From: Flavicella sp964230805
GTDB lineage: Bacteria; Bacteroidota; Bacteroidia; Flavobacteriales; Flavobacteriaceae
Direction: 5' to 3'
DNA: 64,000 bases
Assembly (NCBI GenBank): GCA_964230805.1
Contig: CAXRIA010000043.1
Span: 1-64,000, forward strand
This document shows positions 1-7,650 of the stretch, piece after piece. Positions within the stretch are counted from its first letter, which is position 1, and each line of letters begins with the position of its first letter. Under the pieces are notes generated by a model. The model saw only the letters and a program-made list of their open reading frames with translations, made no database searches and was not told where the DNA came from. The position numbers and the translations under genes were made by a program.

Positions 1-1205
1 GTGCCGATGGAGCACAAGGACCTGCTGGTCCCACAGGTGCTGCGGGCGCAGACGGTGCTGACGGAACAAACGGTGCAGATGGAGCTGATGGTGACTCAGC
101 TTATGAGATTGCTTTGGCTGCGGATCCTACCATAGGCAGCGAGGCTGAATGGTTGGCTTCATTACAAGGTGCTGATGGTGCCGATGGTGCGGACGGAGCA
201 CAAGGACCTGCTGGTCCCACAGGTGCTGCGGGCGCAGACGGTGCAGATGGAGCTGATGGCAATGGTATTGCTTCGACTACGGATAATGGAGACGGTACTT
301 TTACTTTGACTTTTGATGATGCTACTACGTTTACTACCGCTGATCTAACAGGTCCTACGGGTCCTACGGGCCCGCAAGGGGACGATAGCACGGATGACCA
401 AACGATCTCCTTGACAGGAACGACTCTGGCTATTGAAAATGGTAACGATGTGGATTTGGCTTCTGTTAATACTGACGACCAGACCATAGATGTATTTCAG
501 ATCAATGGTGGTAACTTGGAGTTGTCTTTAGAGGATGACGGCGAAGCGACCAAGACGGTTGCGCTTGCAGATTTGGCTACAGCGATTAACACGGATGATC
601 AAGACGCTACCGAAGTCAGTTTGAGCCCCGTTTTGGATATGGATGATGATGGTACGGATGAGACTACGGTTCAACAAGCGTTGGCAGAATTGTTAACTGC
701 TACCAAAGCAGCCAAGCATGTTTTTCATGCCGAGTATGCAGGTGCGGTGTTTGATTCGGATGGAACGAACAATAATGTATTTATAACCAGTGATTATTCC
801 AATACCGATGTGATGAATTATTACGAGATTAGTAATGAAGAGACCTCAGGATCGGCACAAGGTTATGACATTGTATTGCAATATACCCTTCCTGACAATT
901 TTAACAGCTGGGCTTCATCGAACCCCATCACCATTGATTATCAAGGTACCAGTGATGCAAGCTTCCAAACGGTCGTTTACGATGGAACTAGTCAATTAAC
1001 AGTTGCAACCATAACGAATGGTGCAGGAACAGGAAGTTTTTCAACATTTAATATTGCTACCACGGGCCAACACTTAAGCTCACTATCAGCTGGTGACACC
1101 CTAACTTTGGTCATCAAAGCTTTTGTTTCGAGTGTTTCAACCGTTGGCGATAGTTTTATACGACTAGGAGATGTAACCCTAAATTACAACCGCAATGTAT
1201 TATAA
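1..1205 (+). CDS. Collagen-like repeat surface protein, 5' end outside the window
   Basis: The reading frame is open from base 3, so the gene begins before the window; the first internal start codon (TTG at 114) is not its real start. About 400 residues are visible. Gly-X-Y collagen-like runs (GADGADGADG, GPTGPTGPQG) alternate with a linker containing TGSEAEWL-like sequence (here IGSEAEWLASLQG), as seen in bacterial collagen-like and tail-fibre-like proteins. An Asp-rich region follows (DDQTISLTGTTLAIENG, then DDQTIDVFQINGG), and then a beta-rich C-terminal domain of about 170 residues. No membrane anchor or recognisable type IX sorting domain is visible at the C-terminus. The stop overlaps the start of the next gene by 11 bases, which suggests co-expression. 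An extracellular fibre or adhesin role is inferred; the C-terminal domain is not recognised. Confidence 0.8.
   Translation, partial: ADGAQGPAGPTGAAGADGADGTNGADGADGDSAYEIALAADPTIGSEAEWLASLQGADGADGADGAQGPAGPTGAAGADGADGADGNGIASTTDNGDGTFTLTFDDATTFTTADLTGPTGPTGPQGDDSTDDQTISLTGTTLAIENGNDVDLASVNTDDQTIDVFQINGGNLELSLEDDGEATKTVALADLATAINTDDQDATEVSLSPVLDMDDDGTDETTVQQALAELLTATKAAKHVFHAEYAGAVFDSDGTNNNVFITSDYSNTDVMNYYEISNEETSGSAQGYDIVLQYTLPDNFNSWASSNPITIDYQGTSDASFQTVVYDGTSQLTVATITNGAGTGSFSTFNIATTGQHLSSLSAGDTLTLVIKAFVSSVSTVGDSFIRLGDVTLNYNRNVL
9..244 (+). repeat. Direct 50-bp repeat within the collagen-like gene
   Basis: Bases 9-58 recur identically at 195-244, a period of 186 bp (62 codons). Each copy encodes the same Gly-X-Y segment (GAQGPAGPTGAAGADGA). 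Identity at the DNA level, including third codon positions, suggests recent duplication or gene conversion. More copies probably lie upstream of the window. Confidence 0.9.
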
Positions 1206-2322
1206 ACAAATTCGCTTGTTTACAGTGATTCTCTGCTTGGGATGGGGCTTTATGTCCCATGCGCAAACAGGCCCCAATGACGACTATGATGGTGATGGTA
1301 TTATCAATAGCGATGACCTTGATGACGATAACGACGGAATCTCTGACATAGAGGAGTGTTATCCTGCGAATACCACCCTTATCAAAGCCCCAACAGTAAA
1401 ATCAGAACACAGCCAATTTAATAGCACAAATACTTGGTCTGAAGCCTTATTTGGAGCTAATGAACCCGAGTTTGGCGGAAGTGAGCCGACTTTGAGCTCG
1501 GTCTTAAATAGCCCTCAGACTTCCTTAAGTAATGATATTCGCTATTTCGGGGCACAAGGGCGTACTACGGGGTGGCTCAGTTTTCGAACTTTTTCTAGCG
1601 CTGTCACAATGGCTGGTGTGGTTTTATGGAATCCTGACTATGAACCCGATGGATTTGAAAGCCATTCTGATTCGGGCATACGAGAGTTCAAGGTCGAAAT
1701 TTTTGAATGGGATGGTATGGCGTGGAACACTACGGGTTCGGGTGATCATTCTTTTGGACCTTTTGTGGCCAATATTGACAACGCCCCCCAGGTATTTTTG
1801 TTTGGGGAGTCTGTTACCAACGTACGACAAATACGTATTGATGTGCTGAACGCTTGGGAAGATATCAATGCTAATGGCGTACACACACAGGCGCCAACGC
1901 CTACAACCTCAAGTAATGGGTATAATATGGTCTTGTTTGAAGTTCGTTTTTTGCCTCCAGCCGGAGATTGCGATTATGACAACGATGGTATTGACAATTC
2001 TTTTGACCTAGATAGTGATGGCGATGATTGTCCCGATGCCTTGGAAGGGAGCGGAAGCCTATCAACTGACGATTTGGTTTTAGACAGCAATCTCAATGGG
2101 GGTAGTTCGAATATCCAAATCAACTTGGGAACTGTGGTAGATGCGCAAGGAATTCCCACTGTAAGTGGTGAACAATTGAAAGGAAACAGTCAAAATTCAG
2201 GGACCCAAAGCGCTTCTTGTGATGATTTCAATCTGGAGTTATTTTTGCGACCAAGTCCGGATGACTTGATGCGCCATGGAAAATTTTTCAGAGACAAAGA
2301 AGAGCAACCCATGACTTTTTAA
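1195..2322 (+). CDS. Secreted protein with thrombospondin type 3-like calcium-binding repeats
   Basis: The 375-residue product starts with a clear Sec signal peptide (about residues 1-24, ending SHAQ). Asp-rich repeats of the DxDxDG type lie near residues 28-54 (DYDGDGIINSDDLDDDNDG) and 259-285 (DYDNDGIDNSFDLDSDGDD); this pattern binds calcium in thrombospondin type 3 repeats. Between them is an unrecognised region of about 200 residues. The protein ends with a short basic/aromatic tail (LMRHGKFFRDKEEQPMTF) instead of a large type IX secretion C-terminal domain. Its ATG lies inside the end of the collagen-like gene, so the two are probably translated from one message and may form one surface structure (inference). 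Confidence 0.8.
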   Translation: MYYKQIRLFTVILCLGWGFMSHAQTGPNDDYDGDGIINSDDLDDDNDGISDIEECYPANTTLIKAPTVKSEHSQFNSTNTWSEALFGANEPEFGGSEPTLSSVLNSPQTSLSNDIRYFGAQGRTTGWLSFRTFSSAVTMAGVVLWNPDYEPDGFESHSDSGIREFKVEIFEWDGMAWNTTGSGDHSFGPFVANIDNAPQVFLFGESVTNVRQIRIDVLNAWEDINANGVHTQAPTPTTSSNGYNMVLFEVRFLPPAGDCDYDNDGIDNSFDLDSDGDDCPDALEGSGSLSTDDLVLDSNLNGGSSNIQINLGTVVDAQGIPTVSGEQLKGNSQNSGTQSASCDDFNLELFLRPSPDDLMRHGKFFRDKEEQPMTF

Positions 2323-2588
2323 AATCTATATGAAAGCTGAAAATAATACTAAAGCTTAGGATCAATAAAAATAAGGAATCCTAACCGCATCGAAAAAAAA
2401 TGATTACGTTTTTTTGAATGATAGACGAACCTCTCGGTTGGGTTCTAACGTTTCCCGATTTAAAGCGAAGTTTTTATGCAAACACGAAACTCAAACGAAC
2501 ACCTTTCATGGATTGGGATAAAAAATAGAGGAGGGGGTATGATTGAGTCAATCGCATAATCTAATCTCATTTTGTCATTACAGGGTTT
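2323..2588. other. Intergenic stretch with no gene
   Basis: These 266 bases lie between the secreted-protein gene and the end of the convergent Fur-family gene. A 7-bp inverted repeat (TTAGGAT at 2356-2362, ATCCTAA at 2378-2384) is the only structure seen, and it has no U-tract on either strand. No open frame of gene quality is present; the plus-strand frame entering the Fur gene is its antisense shadow. Confidence 0.6.
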
Positions 2589-2969
2589 TTATAACGAACA
2601 AGTATCACATTTCCCTTGGATCAATAAATGCGATGTCTCTATCTTCCTATTCGGTATTTTTGGAAGTTGAATCCGAACATCCAAACAATCTACTTTTCCA
2701 CAAGCCAAACATTGAAAATGAGGATGCAGATCGAAGTGCTTGTTGGAAGAACAAGCATTACATTTCGCATACCATCTCAATCCATTCTTATCGAGAAAAG
2801 AATGTAAGACTCCGTCGTCCTCAAGTTTTTCTAGAATACGATAAATCGTTGTTTTATTGTATGTAGCGTCAAAGCGATGAATCAATTGTTTTGTCGAAAT
2901 AGCGGAGGAGCTTTTTTCAAACTCATTGAGTAGCACTTCTACCGATTTTGTCTTTCTGATGATTCCCAT
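2589..2969 (-). CDS. zur: Fur-family metalloregulator, probably Zur
   Basis: A 126-residue Fur-family repressor. Residues 21-60 form the winged helix (recognition segment near YNKTTIYRILEKLE). The C-terminal part carries the His-rich sensor motif HFDLHPHF and two Cys pairs, CxxC at 87/90 and 121/124, which bind structural zinc in the family. It is shorter than typical Fur (about 150). It diverges from an operon of MerC-like, PhoX-family and CobW-family genes, a combination linked to zinc homeostasis, so zinc is the more likely signal; PerR or Fur specificity cannot be excluded from sequence. The ATG lies only 4 bases after a promoter box at 2974-2981, so the mRNA has almost no leader. Confidence 0.8.
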   Translation of the reverse strand: MGIIRKTKSVEVLLNEFEKSSSAISTKQLIHRFDATYNKTTIYRILEKLEDDGVLHSFLDKNGLRWYAKCNACSSNKHFDLHPHFQCLACGKVDCLDVRIQLPKIPNRKIETSHLLIQGKCDTCSL

Positions 2970-2973
2970 GCCT

Positions 2974-2981
2974 CAAATTTA
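2974..2981 (-). promoter_or_regulatory. -7 promoter box for the Fur/Zur gene
   Basis: The minus strand reads TAAATTTG, an exact TAnnTTTG match, ending 4 bases before the ATG at 2969. No good -33 element is seen at the usual distance. Confidence 0.55.
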
Positions 2982-3014
2982 AGGGAACCATGTGGGAGTA
3001 AAAAATTTTTATCT

Positions 3015-3022
3015 TATTTTTG
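3015..3022 (+). promoter_or_regulatory. -7 promoter box of the zinc operon
   Basis: TATTTTTG matches TAnnTTTG and overlaps the first two bases of the palindrome at 3021-3035. The transcript would start around 3028-3030, inside the palindrome, leaving a leader of about 20 bases before the ATG at 3050. Confidence 0.6.
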
Positions 3023-3035
3023 CAACTAAGTTGCA
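3021..3035. promoter_or_regulatory. Candidate Zur operator (perfect 15-bp palindrome)
   Basis: TGCAACTAAGTTGCA has 7-base arms (TGCAACT/AGTTGCA) around a central A. It overlaps the -7 box and predicted start of the operon promoter, so bound repressor would block RNA polymerase. It sits about 40 bases from the promoter of the divergent Fur-family gene. Assignment to that regulator is inferred from position and symmetry. Confidence 0.65.
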
Positions 3036-3049
3036 TTAATTCGTCTTCA

Positions 3050-3433
3050 ATGATCAGAACAAATCACAATCCAGATAATTTAGGAGCTCTTGTCAGTGGG
3101 CTATGCCTATTGCATTGTGTTTTGACACCTGTTCTCTTTGCAGCGCAAGTAGGTTCCATTTCTTGTTGCGAGAAATCTACAGCATGGTGGGAATTCATAG
3201 ATGTAATATTCTTGATGATTTCATTCTACGCCATTTACAGATCTGGAAAAACGACCTCTACTCATTTTGTGAAAATTGGGATGTGGTTGAATTGGTTGTT
3301 TTTGCTACTTATTGTAATTAATGAAAAAACTTCTTGGTTTTTATTTCATAAAAACATTCTGTTTTTTCCTGGAATATGTTTGGTCCTACTTCATTTATAC
3401 AGTAAAAAATATTGTCAATGTAAAAACGAATAA
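3050..3433 (+). CDS. MerC-like small integral membrane protein
   Basis: From the ATG at 3050 the product has 127 residues and four likely transmembrane helices. The first helix carries the vicinal Cys motif CLLHC (residues 19-23); a second Cys pair (CC, 39-40) and a C-terminal CQC follow, as in the MerC mercury-transport family, where such Cys residues pass metal ions across the membrane. An upstream TTG at 3020 is in frame but falls inside the promoter/operator, so it was rejected. First gene of the four-gene operon running to 6855. No mer genes are nearby, so transport of zinc or another soft metal fits better than mercury resistance (inference). Confidence 0.75.
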   Translation: MIRTNHNPDNLGALVSGLCLLHCVLTPVLFAAQVGSISCCEKSTAWWEFIDVIFLMISFYAIYRSGKTTSTHFVKIGMWLNWLFLLLIVINEKTSWFLFHKNILFFPGICLVLLHLYSKKYCQCKNE

Positions 3434-3451
3434 TTTTAAAATAGGAAAAAA

Positions 3452-3913
3452 ATGATTGCAAAGGAACAAGTGTTAGCCGCTCAAAGTAACTGGGGAAAAG
3501 GCGTAGTTAAAATAGGAAGTTTAAAAAACGATCGTGAGGCATGCGAGAATTATGCACATAAATTTCTTGAAGAGTCTTATGCCTTTGAAACAGGCCCGGT
3601 TTTATTCAAACCCACCAAGTGTGCCACGGAACAATTTCGAAAAACACAGCTAGAGGCCTTGTCTTATTTTATCGCTGGAGAAAATCGAGTTTGTGCTGAA
3701 GACAAAGGTTTTGCAATTCAACCCTGGAAAGAAGTTCGATTTGAAAATTCAAATCTTATTTTGGAGAAAAATCGCGCCATAGCAATGGGCAATTATTTTT
3801 TTACTGATGAGACAGGAAATGAAGTAAAAGTCGAATATACCTTTGGCTATAAATTTATAAACGGCACCTTGAAAATTGATGTACACCATTCTTCTTTTCC
3901 TTTCAAGGGGTAA
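3452..3913 (+). CDS. Small NTF2/SnoaL-like protein of unknown function
   Basis: The 153-residue soluble protein has no signal peptide. Conserved-looking stretches are GPVLFKPTKCATEQFR (about 48-63), EDKGFAIQPWKEVRFEN and a C-terminal beta-rich part ending VEYTFGYKF then IDVHHSSFPF. The pattern is compatible with an NTF2-like cone fold. From memory, relatives in marine bacteria are often labelled phosphoribosyl-AMP cyclohydrolase, but I see none of the HisI motifs, so that label should not be copied. The gene is 18 bases after the MerC-like gene and 59 bases before the phosphatase gene, consistent with one operon and a role under zinc limitation (inference). Confidence 0.6.
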   Translation: MIAKEQVLAAQSNWGKGVVKIGSLKNDREACENYAHKFLEESYAFETGPVLFKPTKCATEQFRKTQLEALSYFIAGENRVCAEDKGFAIQPWKEVRFENSNLILEKNRAIAMGNYFFTDETGNEVKVEYTFGYKFINGTLKIDVHHSSFPFKG

Positions 3914-3972
3914 CATTGTCAAAAGAGACCTTAATTTTATGTTTCAATTAAAATTAGATCAAAAACTTTAGT

Positions 3973-5640
3973 ATGGACTGTAATCGCAGACAATTTGTTA
4001 CTTTTTTAGGAAAAACCAGTTTGGGTGTTGTATTTATGCCCCAATTTTTACTGGGTTGCGGGAACACAACGAAACCTTCTAATGATTTCCGTAAAATATC
4101 ACGAAGAAGGTTGGAAGAATTGAGTAACCTTGAGTTAAGAGGTTTAAAGCCCTCAGATCAAGACGATTTGGTATTGGCGAATGATTTGAAATACCATGTC
4201 GTTATAAAATGGGGTGATTCTATCAATGATACAGATACCTTTGGGTTCAATAATGATTTCACTTGTTTTATCCCATTGGATGACAACAATCCTAAAGACG
4301 GTTTGTTGTGGGTAAATCACGAGTACATACATCCGTTATTTGTGTCTCAATTTTCCTCTACAGACGAACAACCGAAAACCAAAGATCAGGTAGATAAGGA
4401 GATGTACAATCTTGGAGGAAGTATTTTGAGAATTAAAGAAGAAAATGGCGTATGGTCTGTCGTTAAGAATGATCCTTATAATCGAAGAATTACAGCCAAA
4501 ACCCCTATGCAGCTGAATTGGGATTCACCTATCAAAGGCAAAACTACGGTCATCGGAACGCATAGCAACTGTTCAGGAGGGATCACTCCATGGAAAACAT
4601 TTCTCACATGTGAAGAAAATTATGAGAACTGCTTTGGCGAAACAGTCTATGATAAAAACAATCGTGAAACACATATCCCTAGTTGGTATGGTTGGGAAAA
4701 ATTTTATCATTATCCGCCAGAACATTACGGTTGGGTTGTTGAAGTAGATCCAAAAACGGGAAAAGCTCAAAAACACATTGCGTTGGGTAGGTTTGCACAT
4801 GAGTGCTGCACCTTATACGAACTTAGCGACAAACGAGTCGTTGCCTATACGGGTGATGACAAAAGCAATGAGCATTTGTACAAATATATTTCCTCAAAAC
4901 CCCATTGTTTAAAAGAAGGAACACTGTATGTGGCAGATACCGTGCAAGGGAAATGGCTTGCTTTGGATTGGGAAACCCAACCTGTTTTAAAAAGCAATTT
5001 CAAAGATCAAACCGAGGTATTAATCAGGGCCAGGGAAGCAGCGAAATTGTTGGGGGCTACGGCGTTAAATCGACCAGAAGACATTGAAATTGATCCGATT
5101 ACTGGGAATATTTTTGTCGCGCTGACAAACAACAAATCCAAAGGTGATTTTCACGGTTCTATTCTTAAAATTGAAGAAACCGATGGAAATTTTGATGCTT
5201 TAACTTTTACGGCATCCAATTACAAAGCGGGAGGGAAGGAAAGCGGTTTTTCATGTCCAGATAATTTGGCTTTTGATTTGTCTGGAAATCTTTGGATGAC
5301 TTCTGATATCGCAAGCAATTCTAGCGGTGGTGTAGCGGAGCCATACGCACCTTTTAAAAATAATAGTTTGTATGTCATTCCTAGATTTGGCAAAGAGGCA
5401 GGCAACGTAATTCGTGTGGCATCGGCGCCAAAAGATGCGGAGCTTACAGGACCTTGGTTCTCACCCGATGGAAAAACCTTGTTTTTAAGCGTGCAGCACC
5501 CTGGAGAACAAACAAGAGACCTGAACCATCCTACGAGTAAATGGCCTTTTGACGAAGACAAGATACCAAAACCCGCAGTTGTAGCAATTACTGGAGATCT
5601 CATCGAAAAAATGAACCGACTCCATCAAATCGAAATATAA
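3973..5640 (+). CDS. PhoX/DUF839-family phosphatase, probable Tat lipoprotein
   Basis: The 555-residue product begins with a twin-arginine-like signal (NRRQFVTFLGK, residues 4-14) followed by a hydrophobic stretch and a lipobox-like LLGC, so a folded, lipid-anchored exported enzyme is likely. The rest matches the PhoX/DUF839 beta-propeller family, with segments such as GLLWVNHEYIHP, ECCTLYELSDKRVVAYTGDD, RPEDIEIDPITGNIFVALT and CPDNLAFDLSGNLWMTSD, rich in the acidic residues that hold calcium and iron in PhoX. Characterised PhoX enzymes release phosphate from esters using Ca/Fe rather than zinc. Its place in a probable Zur operon therefore suggests a zinc-sparing alkaline phosphatase; substrate and metal are not proven. 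Confidence 0.8.
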   Translation: MDCNRRQFVTFLGKTSLGVVFMPQFLLGCGNTTKPSNDFRKISRRRLEELSNLELRGLKPSDQDDLVLANDLKYHVVIKWGDSINDTDTFGFNNDFTCFIPLDDNNPKDGLLWVNHEYIHPLFVSQFSSTDEQPKTKDQVDKEMYNLGGSILRIKEENGVWSVVKNDPYNRRITAKTPMQLNWDSPIKGKTTVIGTHSNCSGGITPWKTFLTCEENYENCFGETVYDKNNRETHIPSWYGWEKFYHYPPEHYGWVVEVDPKTGKAQKHIALGRFAHECCTLYELSDKRVVAYTGDDKSNEHLYKYISSKPHCLKEGTLYVADTVQGKWLALDWETQPVLKSNFKDQTEVLIRAREAAKLLGATALNRPEDIEIDPITGNIFVALTNNKSKGDFHGSILKIEETDGNFDALTFTASNYKAGGKESGFSCPDNLAFDLSGNLWMTSDIASNSSGGVAEPYAPFKNNSLYVIPRFGKEAGNVIRVASAPKDAELTGPWFSPDGKTLFLSVQHPGEQTRDLNHPTSKWPFDEDKIPKPAVVAITGDLIEKMNRLHQIEI

Positions 5641-5655
5641 TCCAATTCAGAAAAA

Positions 5656-6855
5656 ATGAAAAAATTACCTGTAACTGTATTAAGTGGCTTTTTAGGAGCT
5701 GGAAAAACTACCTTACTGAATCATGTCTTACACAACAAGCAAGGCTTAAAAGTAGCTGTTATCGTCAATGATATGAGCGAGGTGAATATAGATGCTCAAT
5801 TTATTGAAAATGAAAATACACTGTCTAGAACCGAAGAAAAATTGGTCGAAATGTCTAATGGATGCATTTGCTGTACACTTCGTGAAGATTTGATGATAGA
5901 GGTTGAAAAATTGGCTTCTCAAAACAAATTTGATTATTTGTTGATTGAAAGTACGGGAATCAGCGAACCAATTCCTGTCGCGCAAACGTTTACCTTCGAG
6001 AGTGAAGATGGAAAAATTGATTTGAGTCGTTTTAGTTATATTGATACGATGATCACCGTTGTCGATGCTTTCAATTTTTTAAACGATTTTTCGAGCTCTG
6101 ATTATTTAACCACACGAGAATTGACCGATATTGAAGGGGATAATAGAACCATTGTGAATCTATTGACAGATCAGATTGAATTTGCAAATGTGATTGTCCT
6201 CAATAAAAAAGACCTGGTTTCTGAAGATCAGTTGGCAGAGCTTCATGCCATGCTGCATAAACTGAACCCAGAGGCTCGTATCGTAACAGCCCATGAATCG
6301 AGTGTGGCCCTTGAAAATGTGTTGCATACAGGCTTGTTTGATTATGAAAAAGCCGAAGCTTCCGCAGGATGGATTCAGGAATTGGAAAATGAACACGTTC
6401 CTGAAACTGAAGAGTACGGAATCAGTTCTTTTGTTTTTCGAAGTAAAAAACCATTTCACCCAGAACGTTTTTTAGACTATTTGAATGAACGTTTTCCCCA
6501 AAATATTATCCGAAGCAAAGGGTTGTTTTGGTTGGCCTCAAGATCCAATCAGGCCTTGCTTTGGAGTTCTGCTGGAGGTTCTTGCAAGGCCGATAACGCC
6601 GGAGTTTGGTGGGCATCTATGCCGTTTTCAGAACGAATTAACTATGCCTCTTTTTCGGAGAATAGAGAACAAATTGAATCTGATTGGAATACAGAATATG
6701 GTGACAGAAAAATTGAATTGGTCTTTATTGGGCAACATTTGAGCAAAGAAAAAATGATTCGCGAATTAGAAGCGTGTTTGCTCACGGCACAGGAAATAGA
6801 AGTGTGGCAAAACCAATTGTTTCCGCAACAAGACCGCTGGCCAATAGCGGTGTAA
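5656..6855 (+). CDS. CobW/COG0523-family GTPase, putative zinc chaperone
   Basis: A 399-residue GTPase of the G3E family. The Walker A loop is GFLGAGKTT (11-19); the family's metal-binding motif CICC lies at 70-73, followed by TLREDL; the guanine-specificity motif NKKD is near residue 185; a CobW C-terminal domain fills roughly 260-385. There is no long His-rich loop of the kind found in some nickel or zinc members. Zur-regulated COG0523 proteins are proposed to deliver zinc to priority enzymes during deficiency. It is last in the operon, 15 bases after the phosphatase gene, which supports a zinc rather than cobalamin role; no cobalamin synthesis genes are near. Confidence 0.85.
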   Translation: MKKLPVTVLSGFLGAGKTTLLNHVLHNKQGLKVAVIVNDMSEVNIDAQFIENENTLSRTEEKLVEMSNGCICCTLREDLMIEVEKLASQNKFDYLLIESTGISEPIPVAQTFTFESEDGKIDLSRFSYIDTMITVVDAFNFLNDFSSSDYLTTRELTDIEGDNRTIVNLLTDQIEFANVIVLNKKDLVSEDQLAELHAMLHKLNPEARIVTAHESSVALENVLHTGLFDYEKAEASAGWIQELENEHVPETEEYGISSFVFRSKKPFHPERFLDYLNERFPQNIIRSKGLFWLASRSNQALLWSSAGGSCKADNAGVWWASMPFSERINYASFSENREQIESDWNTEYGDRKIELVFIGQHLSKEKMIRELEACLLTAQEIEVWQNQLFPQQDRWPIAV

Positions 6856-6884
6856 GTTTTTTTTAGTACGGTATGTGAATTTTT

Positions 6885-6936
6885 TTTTACATAATTGTTG
6901 ACGATATAAAGCCCAAGGTACGAATCTACAATTAGC
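6885..6936. repeat. Diverged repeat, copy A, upstream of the toxin-antitoxin pair
   Basis: The 16-base string ACATAATTGTTGACGA (6889-6904) followed 19 bases later by ATCTACA (6924-6930) recurs in the same order and orientation at 7920-7962. The region between is alignable but diverged. Confidence 0.65.
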
Positions 6937-7053
6937 TTAAATACGCTGTATTCGCCATTTTGTTCAGATGTCACATTTGTCTATGTTTTTTACTACTTTG
7001 TTTTATTTTTTTTACTATATTCGATGTGAAAAATATACAAATTTTATATTAAA

Positions 7054-7362
7054 ATGATAGAGATAGTTGAAAAATACAATAATTACATTGCGCAAATTCC
7101 TCAATTAATTCATGAGACTGATTACAAAGCAAGCTATTTTATCAAGTTGTTGGACTTAAAACCACCAACTTACTATCGAAAATTAAGAGACAATGCTTTT
7201 TCAATCGAGGAAATTAATCTTTTGACAAAAGCACTATTCCCGAAAGAAGCTTATTTACAGGAGATGAAGAGAGATTTAAAAATCTCTGACGAAGATTTTG
7301 AAAAAGGGAAAGTTGTTGAACACAAAGAAGTTATGAAAGATCTTGCAAAGAAATATTTATAG
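7054..7362 (+). CDS. Putative HTH antitoxin, partner of the convergent RelE/ParE-like toxin
   Basis: The 102-residue product has a helix-turn-helix-like N-terminal half (residues 23-62, with YFIKLLDLKPPTYYRKLRD) resembling XRE-type domains. Its C-terminal tail (DEDFEKGKVVEHKEVM) resembles the toxin-binding tails of RelB/ParD-type antitoxins, where G[KR]xxxHxEVM is common. It lies tail-to-tail with a RelE/ParE-like toxin gene, the reading frames overlapping by 6 bases. Usual type II pairs are co-directional with the antitoxin first, so this layout is unusual. The antitoxin function is inferred from the tail and neighbour. The gene is very AT-rich and sits in an island between diverged repeats. 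Confidence 0.6.
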   Translation: MIEIVEKYNNYIAQIPQLIHETDYKASYFIKLLDLKPPTYYRKLRDNAFSIEEINLLTKALFPKEAYLQEMKRDLKISDEDFEKGKVVEHKEVMKDLAKKYL

Positions 7363-7650
7363 CCAAAAAGGTTTTTTATAATTGTTCCAAAACGAGCGAA
7401 TAACAATTTGGTTATCTCGTATTTCATAAAAAAGATAAATCTGTTTGACAACTAATATTTTAGAACTTCCAATTTCTTTATCCCACTGTCCAAGATTTGG
7501 ATTATTTGAAATCAAACCAATGATACTGTCAAGTTCTTTTATATAATTAATCAAAACTTTTTCTTCCCAATTTAGAATTAAATAATCAATGTTCTTTTGA
7601 TTTTCTTTCATCGCTTTTTCTGTCCAAATTACTTTCATGTTATTTTTCAT
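7357..7650 (-). CDS. RelE/ParE-superfamily toxin
   Basis: A 97-residue protein (93 if translation starts at the second ATG, 7638) with the layout of ParE/RelE toxins: an N-terminal strand (MKVIWTEKA), two helices (IDYLILNWEEKVLINYIKELDSI), a middle segment with the typical ISNNPNLGQW, then strands ending in KQIYLFYEIRDNQIVIRSFWNN. The fold inhibits gyrase (ParE) or cleaves mRNA on the ribosome (RelE); which applies here cannot be told. The three-strand end is intact, so it is probably functional. The presumed antitoxin is the convergent gene, not an upstream one: no open frame with antitoxin features precedes it on the minus strand. Confidence 0.75.
   Translation of the reverse strand: MKNNMKVIWTEKAMKENQKNIDYLILNWEEKVLINYIKELDSIIGLISNNPNLGQWDKEIGSSKILVVKQIYLFYEIRDNQIVIRSFWNNYKKPFWL

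Noticed and set aside
101..487. Long minus-strand frame opposite the collagen-like gene
   Set aside because: It is the antisense of Gly-X-Y repeats and gives only low-complexity Ser/Ala/Pro protein.
1..1205. Prophage tail-fibre gene
   Set aside because: The collagen-like repeats and linker also occur in phage fibres, but no phage structural gene is nearby and the neighbour is a secreted calcium-repeat protein.
2356..2384. Terminator after the secreted-protein gene
   Set aside because: The inverted repeat has only 7 bp with a long loop, and no U-tract follows on either strand.
3452..3913. Phosphoribosyl-AMP cyclohydrolase (HisI)
   Set aside because: HisI zinc-binding Cys and catalytic motifs are not present, and no histidine genes are adjacent.
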